DNA of 64,000 bases from an uncultured Eubacteriales bacterium (GCA_934433485.1 CAKRZR010000005.1:101409-165408); one strand, 5' to 3'; counted from the stretch's first letter, positions 48,439 through 57,885 are shown. Notes: generated from the sequence alone by a model not told the origin. Numbers and translations: made by a program.

Positions 48439-49395
48439 ATGAAAATCCGTAAGCTTCTCTCTCTCGTATTGACCATCGTTATGCTGTGTTCCTGCATGAC
48501 CATCCTGCCCGTGTACGCATCGGCGGGAACCGCGTTGGAAATGAACATCAGCGCGACCGCATGCAGCGCCAATCTATCGAATGCATCGCTGCCTACCGCG
48601 CAGGTTCCCAAACAAGGCGACACCTACTACATCAATCTGGCATGCACAAACGACCTCAAGCTCTCCGTCGTGCAGTTCTATGTCAAAGCACCGTGGCAGA
48701 GCGACTTTTCCAGCATCTACAGCTATGCGCCGCGCGGCTATTTCCGCTGGGTAAACTGTTCCTACACCTTTAGCCAGTGCGGCACCTACACGGTCCGCGC
48801 AGTCGTCACACGAACCGACGGCGCACAGTGTTCCGGCAACTACACATTCTATGTGGAAGAAAAGCCAGTCACAGAGTCCGACAGCGGCACCTACACCTAC
48901 GGCGACAAAACCTTCCATGTTGTTCCGAATTTCAAATCCGACTACTGCTTCAACCAGAACGACTATTCCCGCTTTGTAAATCGTTATGGCAAAAACCGCG
49001 GATGTACCGCCGTTGCTATGTGCATCGCATACTCTATATATCACGATTCCGCGCTCAGTCCGAATGATGTCAAGTGGAGCTCCGTCGGCTGTTCATGGGA
49101 AAAATGCAATCGCTATAATGATGGAATTAAGACGTATTCCCCCGACAATTACACGCAATATGAAGCGCTTGCCGCAGCGTACAATTCCATCTACAGCGGT
49201 GTCCCGGTGATTGTTGGGGTAAACGGCGCCGGCTGTGACCACGTTGTTACCATTGTCGGCGTGCGGGAAAACGCGGACAGCGGCAATCTTGCGCTGAGCG
49301 ATTTTCTGATTGTAGATCCGTACGGCGGAGATGTTGAAACACTGGACACCTATACCTCCATCGACCGCAGCTGGAGCGTACGGATTCCGCAATAA
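48439..49395 (+). CDS. Secreted C39-like (papain-fold) cysteine peptidase, 318 aa
   Basis: Signal peptide (residues 1-30, cleaved near VYASAG). Residues about 35-150 form a beta-sandwich with VSFTxxxCGTYTVRAVVTR-like strands. The C-terminal peptidase core has the catalytic Cys in RGCTAVAMCIAYSIY, His in GCDHVVTIVGV and Asp in FLIVDPYGG, the C39_2-type triad. It would act outside the cell, on peptides or wall proteins. AAAGGAGAAA precedes the ATG. Divergent from the ABC exporter pair and upstream of the propeller/FtsX module. In frame after its TAA stop lies a piece of an NPCBM domain. Confidence 0.8.
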   Translation: MKIRKLLSLVLTIVMLCSCMTILPVYASAGTALEMNISATACSANLSNASLPTAQVPKQGDTYYINLACTNDLKLSVVQFYVKAPWQSDFSSIYSYAPRGYFRWVNCSYTFSQCGTYTVRAVVTRTDGAQCSGNYTFYVEEKPVTESDSGTYTYGDKTFHVVPNFKSDYCFNQNDYSRFVNRYGKNRGCTAVAMCIAYSIYHDSALSPNDVKWSSVGCSWEKCNRYNDGIKTYSPDNYTQYEALAAAYNSIYSGVPVIVGVNGAGCDHVVTIVGVRENADSGNLALSDFLIVDPYGGDVETLDTYTSIDRSWSVRIPQ

Positions 49396-49440
49396 AGACA
49401 ACAAGCAATTCATCAACAAACAACTACAAACCATTTTTCG

Positions 49441-49554
49441 GAAAAAGCTACGACCGGCGCGCTGGATGTCCGCGGCGTGCAGTACCTCAGGATCGTGATC
49501 CAAAAGGGGGACTATGGCTGTGTGATCCTGTCTGACGCCAAGCTTGAGAAATAG
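49441..49554 (+). pseudogene. NPCBM-domain C-terminal remnant
   Basis: Frame encoding EKATTGALDVRGVQYLRIVI, then QKGDYGCVILSDAKLEK and a TAG stop. This is the closing part of an NPCBM/NEW2 carbohydrate-binding domain (LDV-x-GV-x-YLRIV ... YGC-x-ILSDAKL). The first 100 residues of such a domain are missing. The piece is in the same frame as the upstream peptidase, separated from it by a TAA at 49393 and 15 codons, so it may be the remains of a former C-terminal domain or of a separate gene. Confidence 0.65.
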
Positions 49555-49684
49555 CGGACAAAAGCGCTCCCCCCAACGCACCAAAAATCCGGAGGCAAAG
49601 GGCTATCCGCTCCGTAAAGACGAAGTGGAGAATCAACCTCCTCCTGGCAGCACAGTCGGGAAAGAACATACTATATACTGTCTG

Positions 49685-49709
49685 CCTCCGGTTTTTTCCG
49701 GAGGTTTTT
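49685..49709 (+). terminator. Intrinsic terminator
   Basis: CCTCCGG TTTTTT CCGGAGG followed by T5. A further copy of CCGGAGG at 49589 could form an alternative long stem. Confidence 0.85.
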
Positions 49710-49776
49710 GGCGTTTGCAGAAATTATGCAGTCTCGTCTTCCGTTTACGCAATTTTTATACTTTTTTATTTTTTTC

Positions 49777-49805
49777 TTGACAAACCTACAGACATATGGC
49801 ATAAT
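49777..49805 (+). promoter_or_regulatory. Promoter of the propeller/FtsX/ATPase operon
   Basis: TTGACA (49777-49782), 17 bp, TGGCATAAT with CATAAT at 49800-49805. Leader about 105 nt. Confidence 0.85.
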
Positions 49806-49914
49806 AAATATGTGCAATCCGCAGCCATTATGCATGTGGTGCGTCTGAAATGGATATTTCCCCAAGCGCAAATGCGGCAGCGCCAATCTATCTGAAAAAG
49901 GAGACACTCCGGAA

Positions 49915-50850
49915 ATGAAACGTGAACTGCTATTGTCCCTCTTTGCAGCTATGCTGTGTATTACCTCCTGCGGCACGCCTGCCAAGCCGCCTATCGAAAC
50001 ACCGGTACTGTCCGCGACTGCCCAGACCGAGGTGTTTTTCGCGGATTCCTCCGTCCTCGCTGCGCCTGCCGGTATCGCGTATTTTGGCGACCGCATCATC
50101 GTATCCGATTTTCAGAACAACGCGCTGGTGGTTCTGGATACGGACGGCAATTATCTTGCCACTGTCGGCGAACCCGGCGCGGACGTCTTGCAGTTCAACA
50201 AGCCCGGCGCCATGACGACATCCGGCGACACTTTATATGTCCTCGATATGGGCAACCGTCGTATACAGTGCTTGAATAGTGATTTAGAATACATTGACAG
50301 TATTTACCTGTGGGAAGAAACGCAGTATTTTGAGTTTCCTTATACAGATATTGCAATATCGGAGGATGAGATGATCTATGTGTCCTCCGGTTCACTCAAC
50401 CCAGGTAAAGCAGGTGTATACACGGTAGGTAATACATATACACATGAATACAAGACATACTATGGTTTTTTAGATAACTATGCCGGAAGCGTATACTTTA
50501 TCAATACAGGAGGATTTTCCAAAAAAGGCGGAACCACGACGCTCGATATATTCGGCGAGAATCACTTGTATTCCTTCGCCGACGGTTCGCAAACAATGCT
50601 GCCTTCCGCGCTGTATTCCTCCGATTTTCTCATGACGGCGGATTCAATCATCGTCCTTGCTTATGACGGCTCGAGGATCCTCCGCCTGGACCGCTCCGGC
50701 GACTATGTGGAAACGATCGCGGACTTCCGGCAGAACGCGGACGCGCAGACAGAGTGGAGCATGAATTCCTATATCGCGATGGATACGGAGGGGAATCTGT
50801 ACTCCACACAAAGAAATGGCGGGATCGTCTATAAGGTATCGCAAAAATGA
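49915..50850 (+). CDS. NHL/6-bladed beta-propeller lipoprotein, 311 aa
   Basis: Lipoprotein signal with lipobox ITSC (acylated Cys near residue 19). The mature protein shows NHL-like blades: GIAYFGDRIIVSDFQNNALV, VLDTDGNYLATVG, GDTLYVLDMGNRRIQCLN, and a late ILRLDRSGDYVETIAD ... MDTEGNLYSTQR. Probably a six-bladed propeller outside the membrane, binding a ligand or peptide. First gene of a four-gene operon; its stop overlaps the next start by 4 bases (ATGA), so it is likely the external partner of the FtsX-like permeases. Confidence 0.85.
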   Translation: MKRELLLSLFAAMLCITSCGTPAKPPIETPVLSATAQTEVFFADSSVLAAPAGIAYFGDRIIVSDFQNNALVVLDTDGNYLATVGEPGADVLQFNKPGAMTTSGDTLYVLDMGNRRIQCLNSDLEYIDSIYLWEETQYFEFPYTDIAISEDEMIYVSSGSLNPGKAGVYTVGNTYTHEYKTYYGFLDNYAGSVYFINTGGFSKKGGTTTLDIFGENHLYSFADGSQTMLPSALYSSDFLMTADSIIVLAYDGSRILRLDRSGDYVETIADFRQNADAQTEWSMNSYIAMDTEGNLYSTQRNGGIVYKVSQK

Positions 50851-51911
50851 AGATGTGTGCGTTTCTTTGGGAAAACAGCCTTGCCTTTCTGCGTCACCAT
50901 AAGAAAACCAGCGTGCTGATCATCCTCTCCCTGACCGCCAGTCTTCTGCCGCTCTGCATGGCGATTGTGAACATCCAGGTCATGGGTGAGTTTATGCCTT
51001 CCATGCGCATTCACGACGCGGAAAACGTCCGGATCCTCTCCACCACGGATGAGGACGAAGCTATGGCTATTTACAACGCTTGTCAGTATCCGGTATCCTT
51101 GAAAAAGCAGAGTCATGCGGATATTATCTTTAACGATTCCTGGCTATCGATCCGGGTTGTCTATCTGGACGACGCCATTGAGAACTATGAAAATTTCACG
51201 ATAAAAGACAGCTTGCCTGCCAAGAATCGTGATCCCTCCTACCCTGCCTGTACCATTGAGAATAACCTCTTTAAAATGTACCGCTGGCGTGTCGGAGAAC
51301 TGCTGAAAATAGACGGGAGGGAATACCAGATCACCACGATCGTCCGGTCGATATACAATCTGCAATCGATCCTTCTGCCCGCGTCGGACCTCGCGGAGGG
51401 AACATCCATGGAAAATTACGAGCTTTATGTCCACGCGTCGGACGCGCCGACAGAGGTACAAGTAAGTGCCTCTCCGACCCTCACGATGAAAAACGCGGCG
51501 GATGTCACAAATTTTGAAATCGAAGATGGCATTCTGACCTCCATCAACCTACTGCTCCTTGGCAGCGCGCTGCTGCTTCTTTCCATTACCAATATCAGTA
51601 TGATCTTCATCGGCGAATTTGAGGGAACACGCGAATCCATCGGTATCCGCCGGCTGCTCGGCGCGGAGATGCGCCACATCCGCAAAATCGTGGAGATGAA
51701 AAACCTGATCCTGATCGGGATCAGCGATGTGATCGTGTATATACTCACGCCGCTTCTTTTGCGTTTTACAACGATAGACACCCATTATTCACCGGTAACG
51801 ATTCTCGTCCACGCGCTGTTCAGTTTCCTTGTGGGACATATACTGACGCTCATCGTTGTTGGAAGAATGCGGAAAAACACACTGATCGCGTTTTTGAAAA
51901 AGGAGAATTGA
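50847..51911 (+). CDS. FtsX/MacB-type permease, 354 aa
   Basis: Membrane subunit of a type VII ABC system. One N-terminal helix (about 20-42), a large extracellular domain (about 45-225), then three C-terminal helices (about 228-252, 290-312, 318-340). The loop GEFEGTRESIGIRRLLGAEM matches the FtsX coupling motif (R-x-x-IGI-RR-x-LGA). Overlaps the propeller lipoprotein gene by 4 bases and precedes a second permease by one base. Such systems do mechanical work on envelope partners or export peptides; they do not import. Confidence 0.88.
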   Translation: MKMCAFLWENSLAFLRHHKKTSVLIILSLTASLLPLCMAIVNIQVMGEFMPSMRIHDAENVRILSTTDEDEAMAIYNACQYPVSLKKQSHADIIFNDSWLSIRVVYLDDAIENYENFTIKDSLPAKNRDPSYPACTIENNLFKMYRWRVGELLKIDGREYQITTIVRSIYNLQSILLPASDLAEGTSMENYELYVHASDAPTEVQVSASPTLTMKNAADVTNFEIEDGILTSINLLLLGSALLLLSITNISMIFIGEFEGTRESIGIRRLLGAEMRHIRKIVEMKNLILIGISDVIVYILTPLLLRFTTIDTHYSPVTILVHALFSFLVGHILTLIVVGRMRKNTLIAFLKKEN

Positions 51912-51912
51912 T

Positions 51913-53100
51913 ATGTACGTACTCCATCAGGTATTTGGAAATATACGGCGGCACTTTCTCTCCTGTATTCTCATCCTCCTCCAGCTCACCATTGTGATGA
52001 CGTTCCTGTTCTATACGGTGAATTTGCTCTGTTCGCTCAAAGACAAGTCGGATCGAATCGCGGATGAGATCGCCGAATCGAACTATATGTTGATCGCCGC
52101 GAAGAATACGGAGGAACCCATCCTCTTTGACCGGGAGAAAATCGCACAGCTCAACCGGGAATACACGCCGGATATAGAGCTTTCCCATGTGTATTATTAC
52201 CGGTTCTGGACCACTCCAGATCCACGGCTCGAAGGTAAGCGGATGTACGTAATCTTCTGTGACACAACGTTTCTGCAAAAAATCATCGGGTTGGATACCT
52301 CCCTCTATCCGGATGGCACCTGCTTTGTCGGAGAGGAGGCGCCCTTATATCTGTCGGAATTTGGCGACAGAGAGCTTGGCAGAATCATTCTTCGTGCCTC
52401 CGGCGAGATACAGGCGGACGGCGTTTCCCTGCCTGTGGAGCACATCGATTCCATAGACAAAATCTTCTCCGTAAGCCAACATACCGGTGCGGTTTTTGAT
52501 ATACAGACGTCCAAATGCATCTTTGTACCGGATACCTATGATGTGCGGGACGAGTTCAAGATGTCTGAAAGTCTGTTTGTCTTCTTCCCATCAGATTACG
52601 CGGCGGAAGCGACTGTACAGACCTGCAGAGATATTATTAATTATCTTGAGACGGACAGCAATGTGACCTACAGATTTGACAGCAGAAAAAGAGAACTGGA
52701 ATATCAGTACGTAATTGTAAATGAAGAGACGGACATTTACGTATTTCTAACCGCCATGTCCCTTTTCATCATTGTCTTTGCGATCGGCGGACTCAAGATC
52801 ATTCAGATATACCGCGATAAAAAACGGATCGCGATCTCAATGGCGTTGGGCGCTTCTCCCGGCAGGATGCTTTTGGAGATCACCGGCGACACGATCCTCA
52901 CGCAGGCGATCGCCGTACTGCTCGGTGTGCTCTTTGGAAGCTGGATATGCAGTCATTTTCCGCACTATATGACGGAAATCCATCTGCATCCCACCGGCTA
53001 TCTGAGTCTGATTCTGACAGCGATCCTCTCTTACGCCATTTCCTATGCCATCATGCGGAATGATTTTCTGAAGATCCGCCCTGTCACAATACTGAAATAG
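51913..53100 (+). CDS. FtsX/MacB-type permease, 395 aa
   Basis: Second permease: N-terminal helix (about 15-42), large extracellular domain (about 45-275), then helices at about 280-300, 325-350 and 360-385. The coupling loop IYRDKKRIAISMALGASPGRM is the FtsX signature. Together with the preceding permease it should form a heterodimer served by the ATPase downstream. GGAG before the ATG; spacing of one base from the previous stop. Confidence 0.88.
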   Translation: MYVLHQVFGNIRRHFLSCILILLQLTIVMTFLFYTVNLLCSLKDKSDRIADEIAESNYMLIAAKNTEEPILFDREKIAQLNREYTPDIELSHVYYYRFWTTPDPRLEGKRMYVIFCDTTFLQKIIGLDTSLYPDGTCFVGEEAPLYLSEFGDRELGRIILRASGEIQADGVSLPVEHIDSIDKIFSVSQHTGAVFDIQTSKCIFVPDTYDVRDEFKMSESLFVFFPSDYAAEATVQTCRDIINYLETDSNVTYRFDSRKRELEYQYVIVNEETDIYVFLTAMSLFIIVFAIGGLKIIQIYRDKKRIAISMALGASPGRMLLEITGDTILTQAIAVLLGVLFGSWICSHFPHYMTEIHLHPTGYLSLILTAILSYAISYAIMRNDFLKIRPVTILK

Positions 53101-53109
53101 GTGGTTATT

Positions 53110-53763
53110 ATGATAGAACTCAAGAACATATGCAAAACATACGACGGCGCGCACACGGTGCTCGACGGTATCTCCATGACAATAGATTCCGGGGAATTTC
53201 TCATGCTCATCGGCAAATCCGGATGCGGGAAAAGCACACTTCTCAACATTCTCGGACTGCTGGACGATCCCACAAGCGGCGAATATTCCTTCGAAGGCCG
53301 GGATCTCGCTACGTTGAAGGAGAAGGAAAAAGCGCTGTTCCGGCGGGAGAAGATCGGATTTATCTTTCAGTCCTTCTACCTGATCGAAGAGTTCAACGTG
53401 ATCGACAACGTATCGCACCCACTTGGCTATGCCGGTGTAAAGAAGTCGGAACGCTACCGGATCGCGCGGGAGAAGTTAGACCTGCTCGGCATGGCAGACA
53501 GAGCGACGGAAAAGGTGACGCGTCTGTCCGGCGGAGAACAGCAGCGCGTCGCGATCGCCCGTGCTCTGGTGAACGATCCAAAAGTGATCTTGGCGGATGA
53601 ACCCACCGGCAACCTGGACACACAGAACCGGGATATGGTGATGGACATTCTGCAAAGGCTGCACAAAATGGGACACACGATCATCATGGTCACGCATGAT
53701 ATGGATCTCCTGCCATACGCCAGCCGCGTGGTGCGGATTTCGGATGGGAAGATCGTATCGTAG
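53110..53763 (+). CDS. MacB/LolD-type ABC ATPase, 217 aa
   Basis: ATPase of the permease pair. Walker A GKSGCGKST (residues about 35-43), Q-loop GFIFQSFYLIEEFNV, signature LSGGEQQRVAIARAL, Walker B VILADEPTGNLD and THDMDL H-loop; the GNLD end of Walker B is typical of the LolD/MacB/BceA group. ATG at 53110 chosen over the GTG at 53101, from AGGTGG spacing. Last gene of the operon. Confidence 0.92.
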   Translation: MIELKNICKTYDGAHTVLDGISMTIDSGEFLMLIGKSGCGKSTLLNILGLLDDPTSGEYSFEGRDLATLKEKEKALFRREKIGFIFQSFYLIEEFNVIDNVSHPLGYAGVKKSERYRIAREKLDLLGMADRATEKVTRLSGGEQQRVAIARALVNDPKVILADEPTGNLDTQNRDMVMDILQRLHKMGHTIIMVTHDMDLLPYASRVVRISDGKIVS

Positions 53764-53785
53764 TGTATATAAATAATGTAGAATA

Positions 53786-53848
53786 GAAAAGGCGATGGAT
53801 TCTACGGCAAACAGCATGGGCTGTGTTGACCGGAACCATCGCTTTTTC
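53786..53848 (+). terminator. Terminator of the propeller/FtsX operon
   Basis: GCGATGG / CCATCGC stem with flanking A and T runs and an inner ACAGC/GCTGT hairpin. Confidence 0.8.
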
Positions 53849-53896
53849 AACGGAGTTTCTGTGGGATAAAAAGAACATTTATTTGCAAAAAAAATA

Positions 53897-53931
53897 CAAA
53901 AACGGATACCATCTTATGGTATCCGTTTTTG
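53897..53931. terminator. Bidirectional terminator, end of the opp operon
   Basis: CAAAAACGGATACCAT / ATGGTATCCGTTTTTG, perfect 16-bp stem with 3-nt loop; T run on each strand. Ends the minus-strand opp operon. Confidence 0.93.
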
Positions 53932-53953
53932 TGTGCGGTTTCCGATCGGGTGA

Positions 53954-54376
53954 TCAGACGATATTATAGAAATTCACGTACCAGATGACGTTGAAAACAA
54001 CTCCGACGAAAAGAAACAACAGACCTGTCAGAAGAACGCATCTGTCTTTCGGTTTTTTCATCTCCCTGAGCTTTCGCTCGCGGTAATCCTTGTACAGCTC
54101 GTGCTTCAGTCTGCCCATAGGGACGAACGCTAAGAACACGTTTCTCAGAACGAATCCGATTCCGATCAGCGCGCCCTCGCTGCTGATATACATCATTCCC
54201 GCAAACATAGTCATCAAAATTCCGGAGACGAAGAATCCGTCCGCCAGAATCTGAATATTCACGGCAACCGTATGAGAGAAAAAGCCTTTGGACCAGAACA
54301 CTGCAACCGTGATAAGAGACGCGACCGCAAAGCAGGTGATATACTTTGACAATAAAGCTTTGTTTTCCTTTTTCAT
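53954..54376 (-). CDS. DUF3899-like membrane protein, 140 aa
   Basis: Four hydrophobic segments (about residues 10-28, 35-60, 65-88, 113-135), FWSKGFFSHTVAVNIQILAD then GFFVSGILMTMFAGMMYISS, and a basic cytoplasmic loop KHELYKDYRERKLREMKKPK. The DGFFVSG...FAGMMYIS pattern recalls the DUF3899 family of clostridial membrane proteins (from memory). It starts 19 bases after oppF on the same strand and is the last gene of the opp operon. Function unknown. Confidence 0.72.
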   Translation of the reverse strand: MKKENKALLSKYITCFAVASLITVAVFWSKGFFSHTVAVNIQILADGFFVSGILMTMFAGMMYISSEGALIGIGFVLRNVFLAFVPMGRLKHELYKDYRERKLREMKKPKDRCVLLTGLLFLFVGVVFNVIWYVNFYNIV

Positions 54377-54395
54377 CGTTCAACCGCCTGTTCTG

Positions 54396-55655
54396 TTATT
54401 GAACCGCCTCTTTGTACTTCTTTTCCTCTGCGTCGTTGCAATAGACAAAGTGACCGGGAGAGATCTCGCGGAAGGATGGCTGATCCACCGAGTAATCATG
54501 CTCTGCCAGAGGATTGTAGGTAATCCTCACGCGCTGTTTCTCATACACAGGGTCGGGCAGCGGAATTGCCGACAGCAGGGACCTTGTATAGGGGTGCAGC
54601 GGATTTCTGAACAGCTCATCGGAATCCGCAAGCTCCACCATTTTACCGAAGTACATAACGCCGATTCTGTCCGAAAAGTATTTGACGACGGACAGGTCGT
54701 GCGCAATGAACATAATCGTAAGTCCCAGGCTCTCGCGGAGATCGTTCAGCAGGTTTATGACCTGCGCTTGAATGGACACGTCAAGCGCCGAGATAGGCTC
54801 GTCGGCGATGATCATTTCAGGCTGCATGATCACGGCTCTTGCGATACCGATACGCTGACGCTGACCGCCCGAAAACTCGTGCGGATACCGATCCGCATGT
54901 TCACGGACAAGGCCAACGGTTTCCAGAATGTCGTAAACCTTCTGATTGATCAACTCCTTGTCGGTCATACCGTTGATGACAAGCCCCTCGGCAATGATCT
55001 CACGCACCGTCATACGAGGGTCAAGCGACGCGATAGGATCCTGGAATATCATCTGGATCTCTGTGATCAGCTTGCTCTTCTTCGCGACACGGCATTTCTG
55101 TTTATACTCTGTGTCAAGCGCCCTGACTGCCGCGTGATCATTTCCAGCGGCGCGGAGTTTTTCGGCATATTCTGCGTGAAGCGCCTCTATGCGGGACGCC
55201 GAATAGCGCTTGTCAACCTCTTTGCAGTCGACCTTTGCCTCTCGGATCTTCGCTCTGTTCTCGACAACGGTGGTGCGCAGTTCGCTGTTTATCTTTTCGA
55301 TCTCAGCACGGATTGCGGCTTCTCTTTCGCTGCTGACGTTTTTCTCCGAACGAAGCGCTTTGATCTTTTCCTTGGCTTCTGAACGTGCATTTGCGATCGC
55401 GTCCTTGTAAGAACGCGTTCCCGCGCTGATCTTCTGACCCTTGAAGTATATGGTGCCGGAGGTGATGTCATACAGCTTGATGATCGAACGGCCGGTCGTT
55501 GTCTTACCACAGCCCGACTCTCCGACAAGACCGAACGCCTCACCCTTTTTGATCTCAAAGCTGACATCGTCGACCGCCTTAAGATCCTTGTGCCCCATCC
55601 GGAAATACTGGCAAAGATGATCAACTTTCAATAATACTTCATTATTGTTCTCCAT
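54396..55655 (-). CDS. oppF: Oligopeptide ABC transporter ATPase OppF-like, with insertion, 419 aa
   Basis: Walker A GESGCGKTTTGRSI (about residue 43), then a helical, highly charged insertion of roughly 110 residues (about 80-190, KEKIKALRSEKNVSSEREAA region, likely coiled coil) before the Q-loop MIFQDPIASLDP; signature FSGGQRQRIGIARA, Walker B MIIADEPISALD, H-loop AHDLSVV. The C-terminal PLHPYTRSLLSAIP segment marks the oligopeptide subfamily. The insertion lies between Walker A and the Q-loop, where other OppF proteins have a short strand. ATG overlaps the oppD stop by 14 bases. Confidence 0.9.
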   Translation of the reverse strand: MENNNEVLLKVDHLCQYFRMGHKDLKAVDDVSFEIKKGEAFGLVGESGCGKTTTGRSIIKLYDITSGTIYFKGQKISAGTRSYKDAIANARSEAKEKIKALRSEKNVSSEREAAIRAEIEKINSELRTTVVENRAKIREAKVDCKEVDKRYSASRIEALHAEYAEKLRAAGNDHAAVRALDTEYKQKCRVAKKSKLITEIQMIFQDPIASLDPRMTVREIIAEGLVINGMTDKELINQKVYDILETVGLVREHADRYPHEFSGGQRQRIGIARAVIMQPEMIIADEPISALDVSIQAQVINLLNDLRESLGLTIMFIAHDLSVVKYFSDRIGVMYFGKMVELADSDELFRNPLHPYTRSLLSAIPLPDPVYEKQRVRITYNPLAEHDYSVDQPSFREISPGHFVYCNDAEEKKYKEAVQ

Positions 55656-57885
55656 AATTGCCTCCTCTTTCCTTCATTCGATTGATGCGATCGGTAATGA
55701 TCTTCGGGATCTCTACCTTGGGCGCATTGGGGTGAAGCAGCCATGTTGCGGCATAGTGCGTGGGGGAAACCTGGAACATAGGCGGCTGCATTTCAAAATC
55801 TATCTCCATTGCATACTTATTTCTCTCCGCGAACGCATCTCCGACAGGCGGATATATCATATTCGGAGGCGTACCGGGGATGGCATCCAGCTTCTCGTTG
55901 GTGTCCAGATCCGGCATGGAGGAAAGCAGCGCCCATGTGTAGGGATGCTGCGGATTGTAGAACACCTCTTCAGCGGTGCCGTACTCCACGATCTTACCTG
56001 CATACATAACGGCAATTCTGTCCGCCATGTTCGCAACGACGCCGAGGTCGTGTGTGATGAAGATAATGGAAAGGTTACGTTCACGCTTCAAACGGTTGAT
56101 AAGCTCGAGAATCTGTGCCTGAATGGTAACGTCAAGCGCGGTGGTAGGCTCGTCGCATATCAGAATATCGGGGTTCGCCGAAAGCGCGATCGCAATAACG
56201 ATACGCTGGCGCATACCGCCGGAAAACTCAAACGGATACTGTCTGAAGCGGAGTCTCGCCTCGGGAATGCCAACCTCGTCCATGAGCTTGATGGCCCGTT
56301 CTTTTGCGATACGCTTTGTGAGCTTATAGACGACCTGAGAAGCCTTTTCCTTGAGACAATCGATGATCTCAATGCATCTCTTGTCAAGATCGACCTTGTC
56401 ATCGGTCTGCACATCCGCCTCAAACTTGTCGATCACATGGTTCAGAACCGAAACAATGATATGGATCTGATCCTCCGGGTCCACAACCGACTTCGGAATG
56501 ATCTTCCAGTTTACCTTCTTGCCCTTTTTTCCCTTGGCGAGCATAGCATCTCTCTTTGCGGTCTGACGCGCAAAACGGGCTTCCTCCTTGGGATTGTTTT
56601 TCAGATAGAAGAAGTACTTTTCGATCTCTCTGTCCAGCGCTCCGCCGAAGGTATAGGCAACGCTGTCCTTGGTCACAGCCAGAGGATCGATCGCCGCAAG
56701 AACGCTCTTATTCAGATTCTTTGCAAGCTCGCCTGCCTCCTGCGAGGTAAATTTGCCCGCCTTGAAGAAGTCTTTCGCAGCTTTCAGCTCTTCGACAGCC
56801 TTTTTCTTGTTTTCAACTGTCTTGCCCAGCGAATACCGCACCGCGATCTTTTCGTATCGGATGAATGTCTCCATAAAGTCCTCGTTGAGGAACTTATACG
56901 CCATTTCATTCGCCTCGGGAGCAGGTATCCGGGAAAGATCCTCATCCGGATGCTTATATACATAGTAACCGATCCTGAAAAAGTCGTACTTCGGACGCGC
57001 GAGCATCTCCTCGGCTGTCGTCTTTACCTGCTTCAGGATTTCGACGGTTTCGGGGGATGCCTCGTTCTTGTACGCGTTTCCCGCGAACAGCTTCTTTGCG
57101 ATATCCGCGACCGTCAGCTTTGCTCTTTCGTGCGATTTTGCGCCGGACAAGGACGCGGCGTAAGACTTCAGCGTTTCCTCATATCCGGTCACAAAATACT
57201 TGTCGCGGATCTGCTTCAGGTGGTTGATGACCTGATTCAGCGTCCCGACAACATCGACCTTCTGCTTCTTTTCGGTAAGAAAGAGGAAATCCTCAACGAT
57301 CGTGATCATTTCCTCCGCCGCCGTGCACGACTCATTGTAGCTGTTCTCCAGCTTTATCGCCTGAATGTTGAAATCATCAAAGGTCTTGATGTATTTTTCA
57401 ACCTCTTCCAGCGAAATATTCTCGTCGTTGCTTTCGGAAAGCGCGGCCTTTATCGTCTCCAGCAGCGCGGCAAGCAGCTTGTTGAAGGCTTCGCGACCTT
57501 CCTTGCGGTTCGCCTTGTTTTTGAGGAGCATTGCCTCTGTGATCTGCTTGCCGATGCGCATGATGGGGTTGAGCGCGGACAATGGATCCTGGAAAATCAT
57601 TGCGATTTTGTCTCCACGGAGCTTGTGCATTTCCTCTTCCGGAATACGCAGAAGATCCCGTCCGTCGTAAAGAATTTCTCCGCCCTCATAAATCGAGTTC
57701 ACCGCGGAAATTCCCATGATCGCCTTGGATGTAACGGATTTGCCCGAGCCGGATTCTCCAACGATAGCAAGCGTCTCTCCCTTGTACAGATTGAACGAGA
57801 TATCACGTACCGCCTGTACCTTACCCGCGTCCGTGCGGAAGCTGACCTTCAGATTATTGACCGATAACTTGATTTCTTTATTCAT
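55642..57885 (-). CDS. oppD: Oligopeptide ABC transporter ATPase OppD-like, with about 400-residue insertion, 747 aa
   Basis: Walker A GESGSGKSVTSKAIMG (about residue 40), Q-loop MIFQDPLSALNPIMRIGKQ (about 97), then about 400 helical residues not found in ordinary OppD (about 120-525; for example KANRKEGREAFNKLLAALLE, HPDEDLSRIPAPEANEM), then AIKLMDEVGIPEARLRFRQY, signature FSGGMRQRIVIAIAL (about 553), Walker B LICDEPTTALDVT, THDLGVV and the C-terminal NPQHPYTWALLSSMP. All catalytic motifs remain, so it should work. The insertion enters at the helical subdomain, where the ATPase touches the permease. ATG at 57885 after GGAGG. Confidence 0.9.
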   Translation of the reverse strand: MNKEIKLSVNNLKVSFRTDAGKVQAVRDISFNLYKGETLAIVGESGSGKSVTSKAIMGISAVNSIYEGGEILYDGRDLLRIPEEEMHKLRGDKIAMIFQDPLSALNPIMRIGKQITEAMLLKNKANRKEGREAFNKLLAALLETIKAALSESNDENISLEEVEKYIKTFDDFNIQAIKLENSYNESCTAAEEMITIVEDFLFLTEKKQKVDVVGTLNQVINHLKQIRDKYFVTGYEETLKSYAASLSGAKSHERAKLTVADIAKKLFAGNAYKNEASPETVEILKQVKTTAEEMLARPKYDFFRIGYYVYKHPDEDLSRIPAPEANEMAYKFLNEDFMETFIRYEKIAVRYSLGKTVENKKKAVEELKAAKDFFKAGKFTSQEAGELAKNLNKSVLAAIDPLAVTKDSVAYTFGGALDREIEKYFFYLKNNPKEEARFARQTAKRDAMLAKGKKGKKVNWKIIPKSVVDPEDQIHIIVSVLNHVIDKFEADVQTDDKVDLDKRCIEIIDCLKEKASQVVYKLTKRIAKERAIKLMDEVGIPEARLRFRQYPFEFSGGMRQRIVIAIALSANPDILICDEPTTALDVTIQAQILELINRLKRERNLSIIFITHDLGVVANMADRIAVMYAGKIVEYGTAEEVFYNPQHPYTWALLSSMPDLDTNEKLDAIPGTPPNMIYPPVGDAFAERNKYAMEIDFEMQPPMFQVSPTHYAATWLLHPNAPKVEIPKIITDRINRMKERGGNYGEQ

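Noticed and set aside
55645..57867. 740-codon open frame antisense to oppD
   Set aside because: Exact shadow of the oppD gene; Arg/Leu-rich composition, no ribosome binding site, no recognisable motif.
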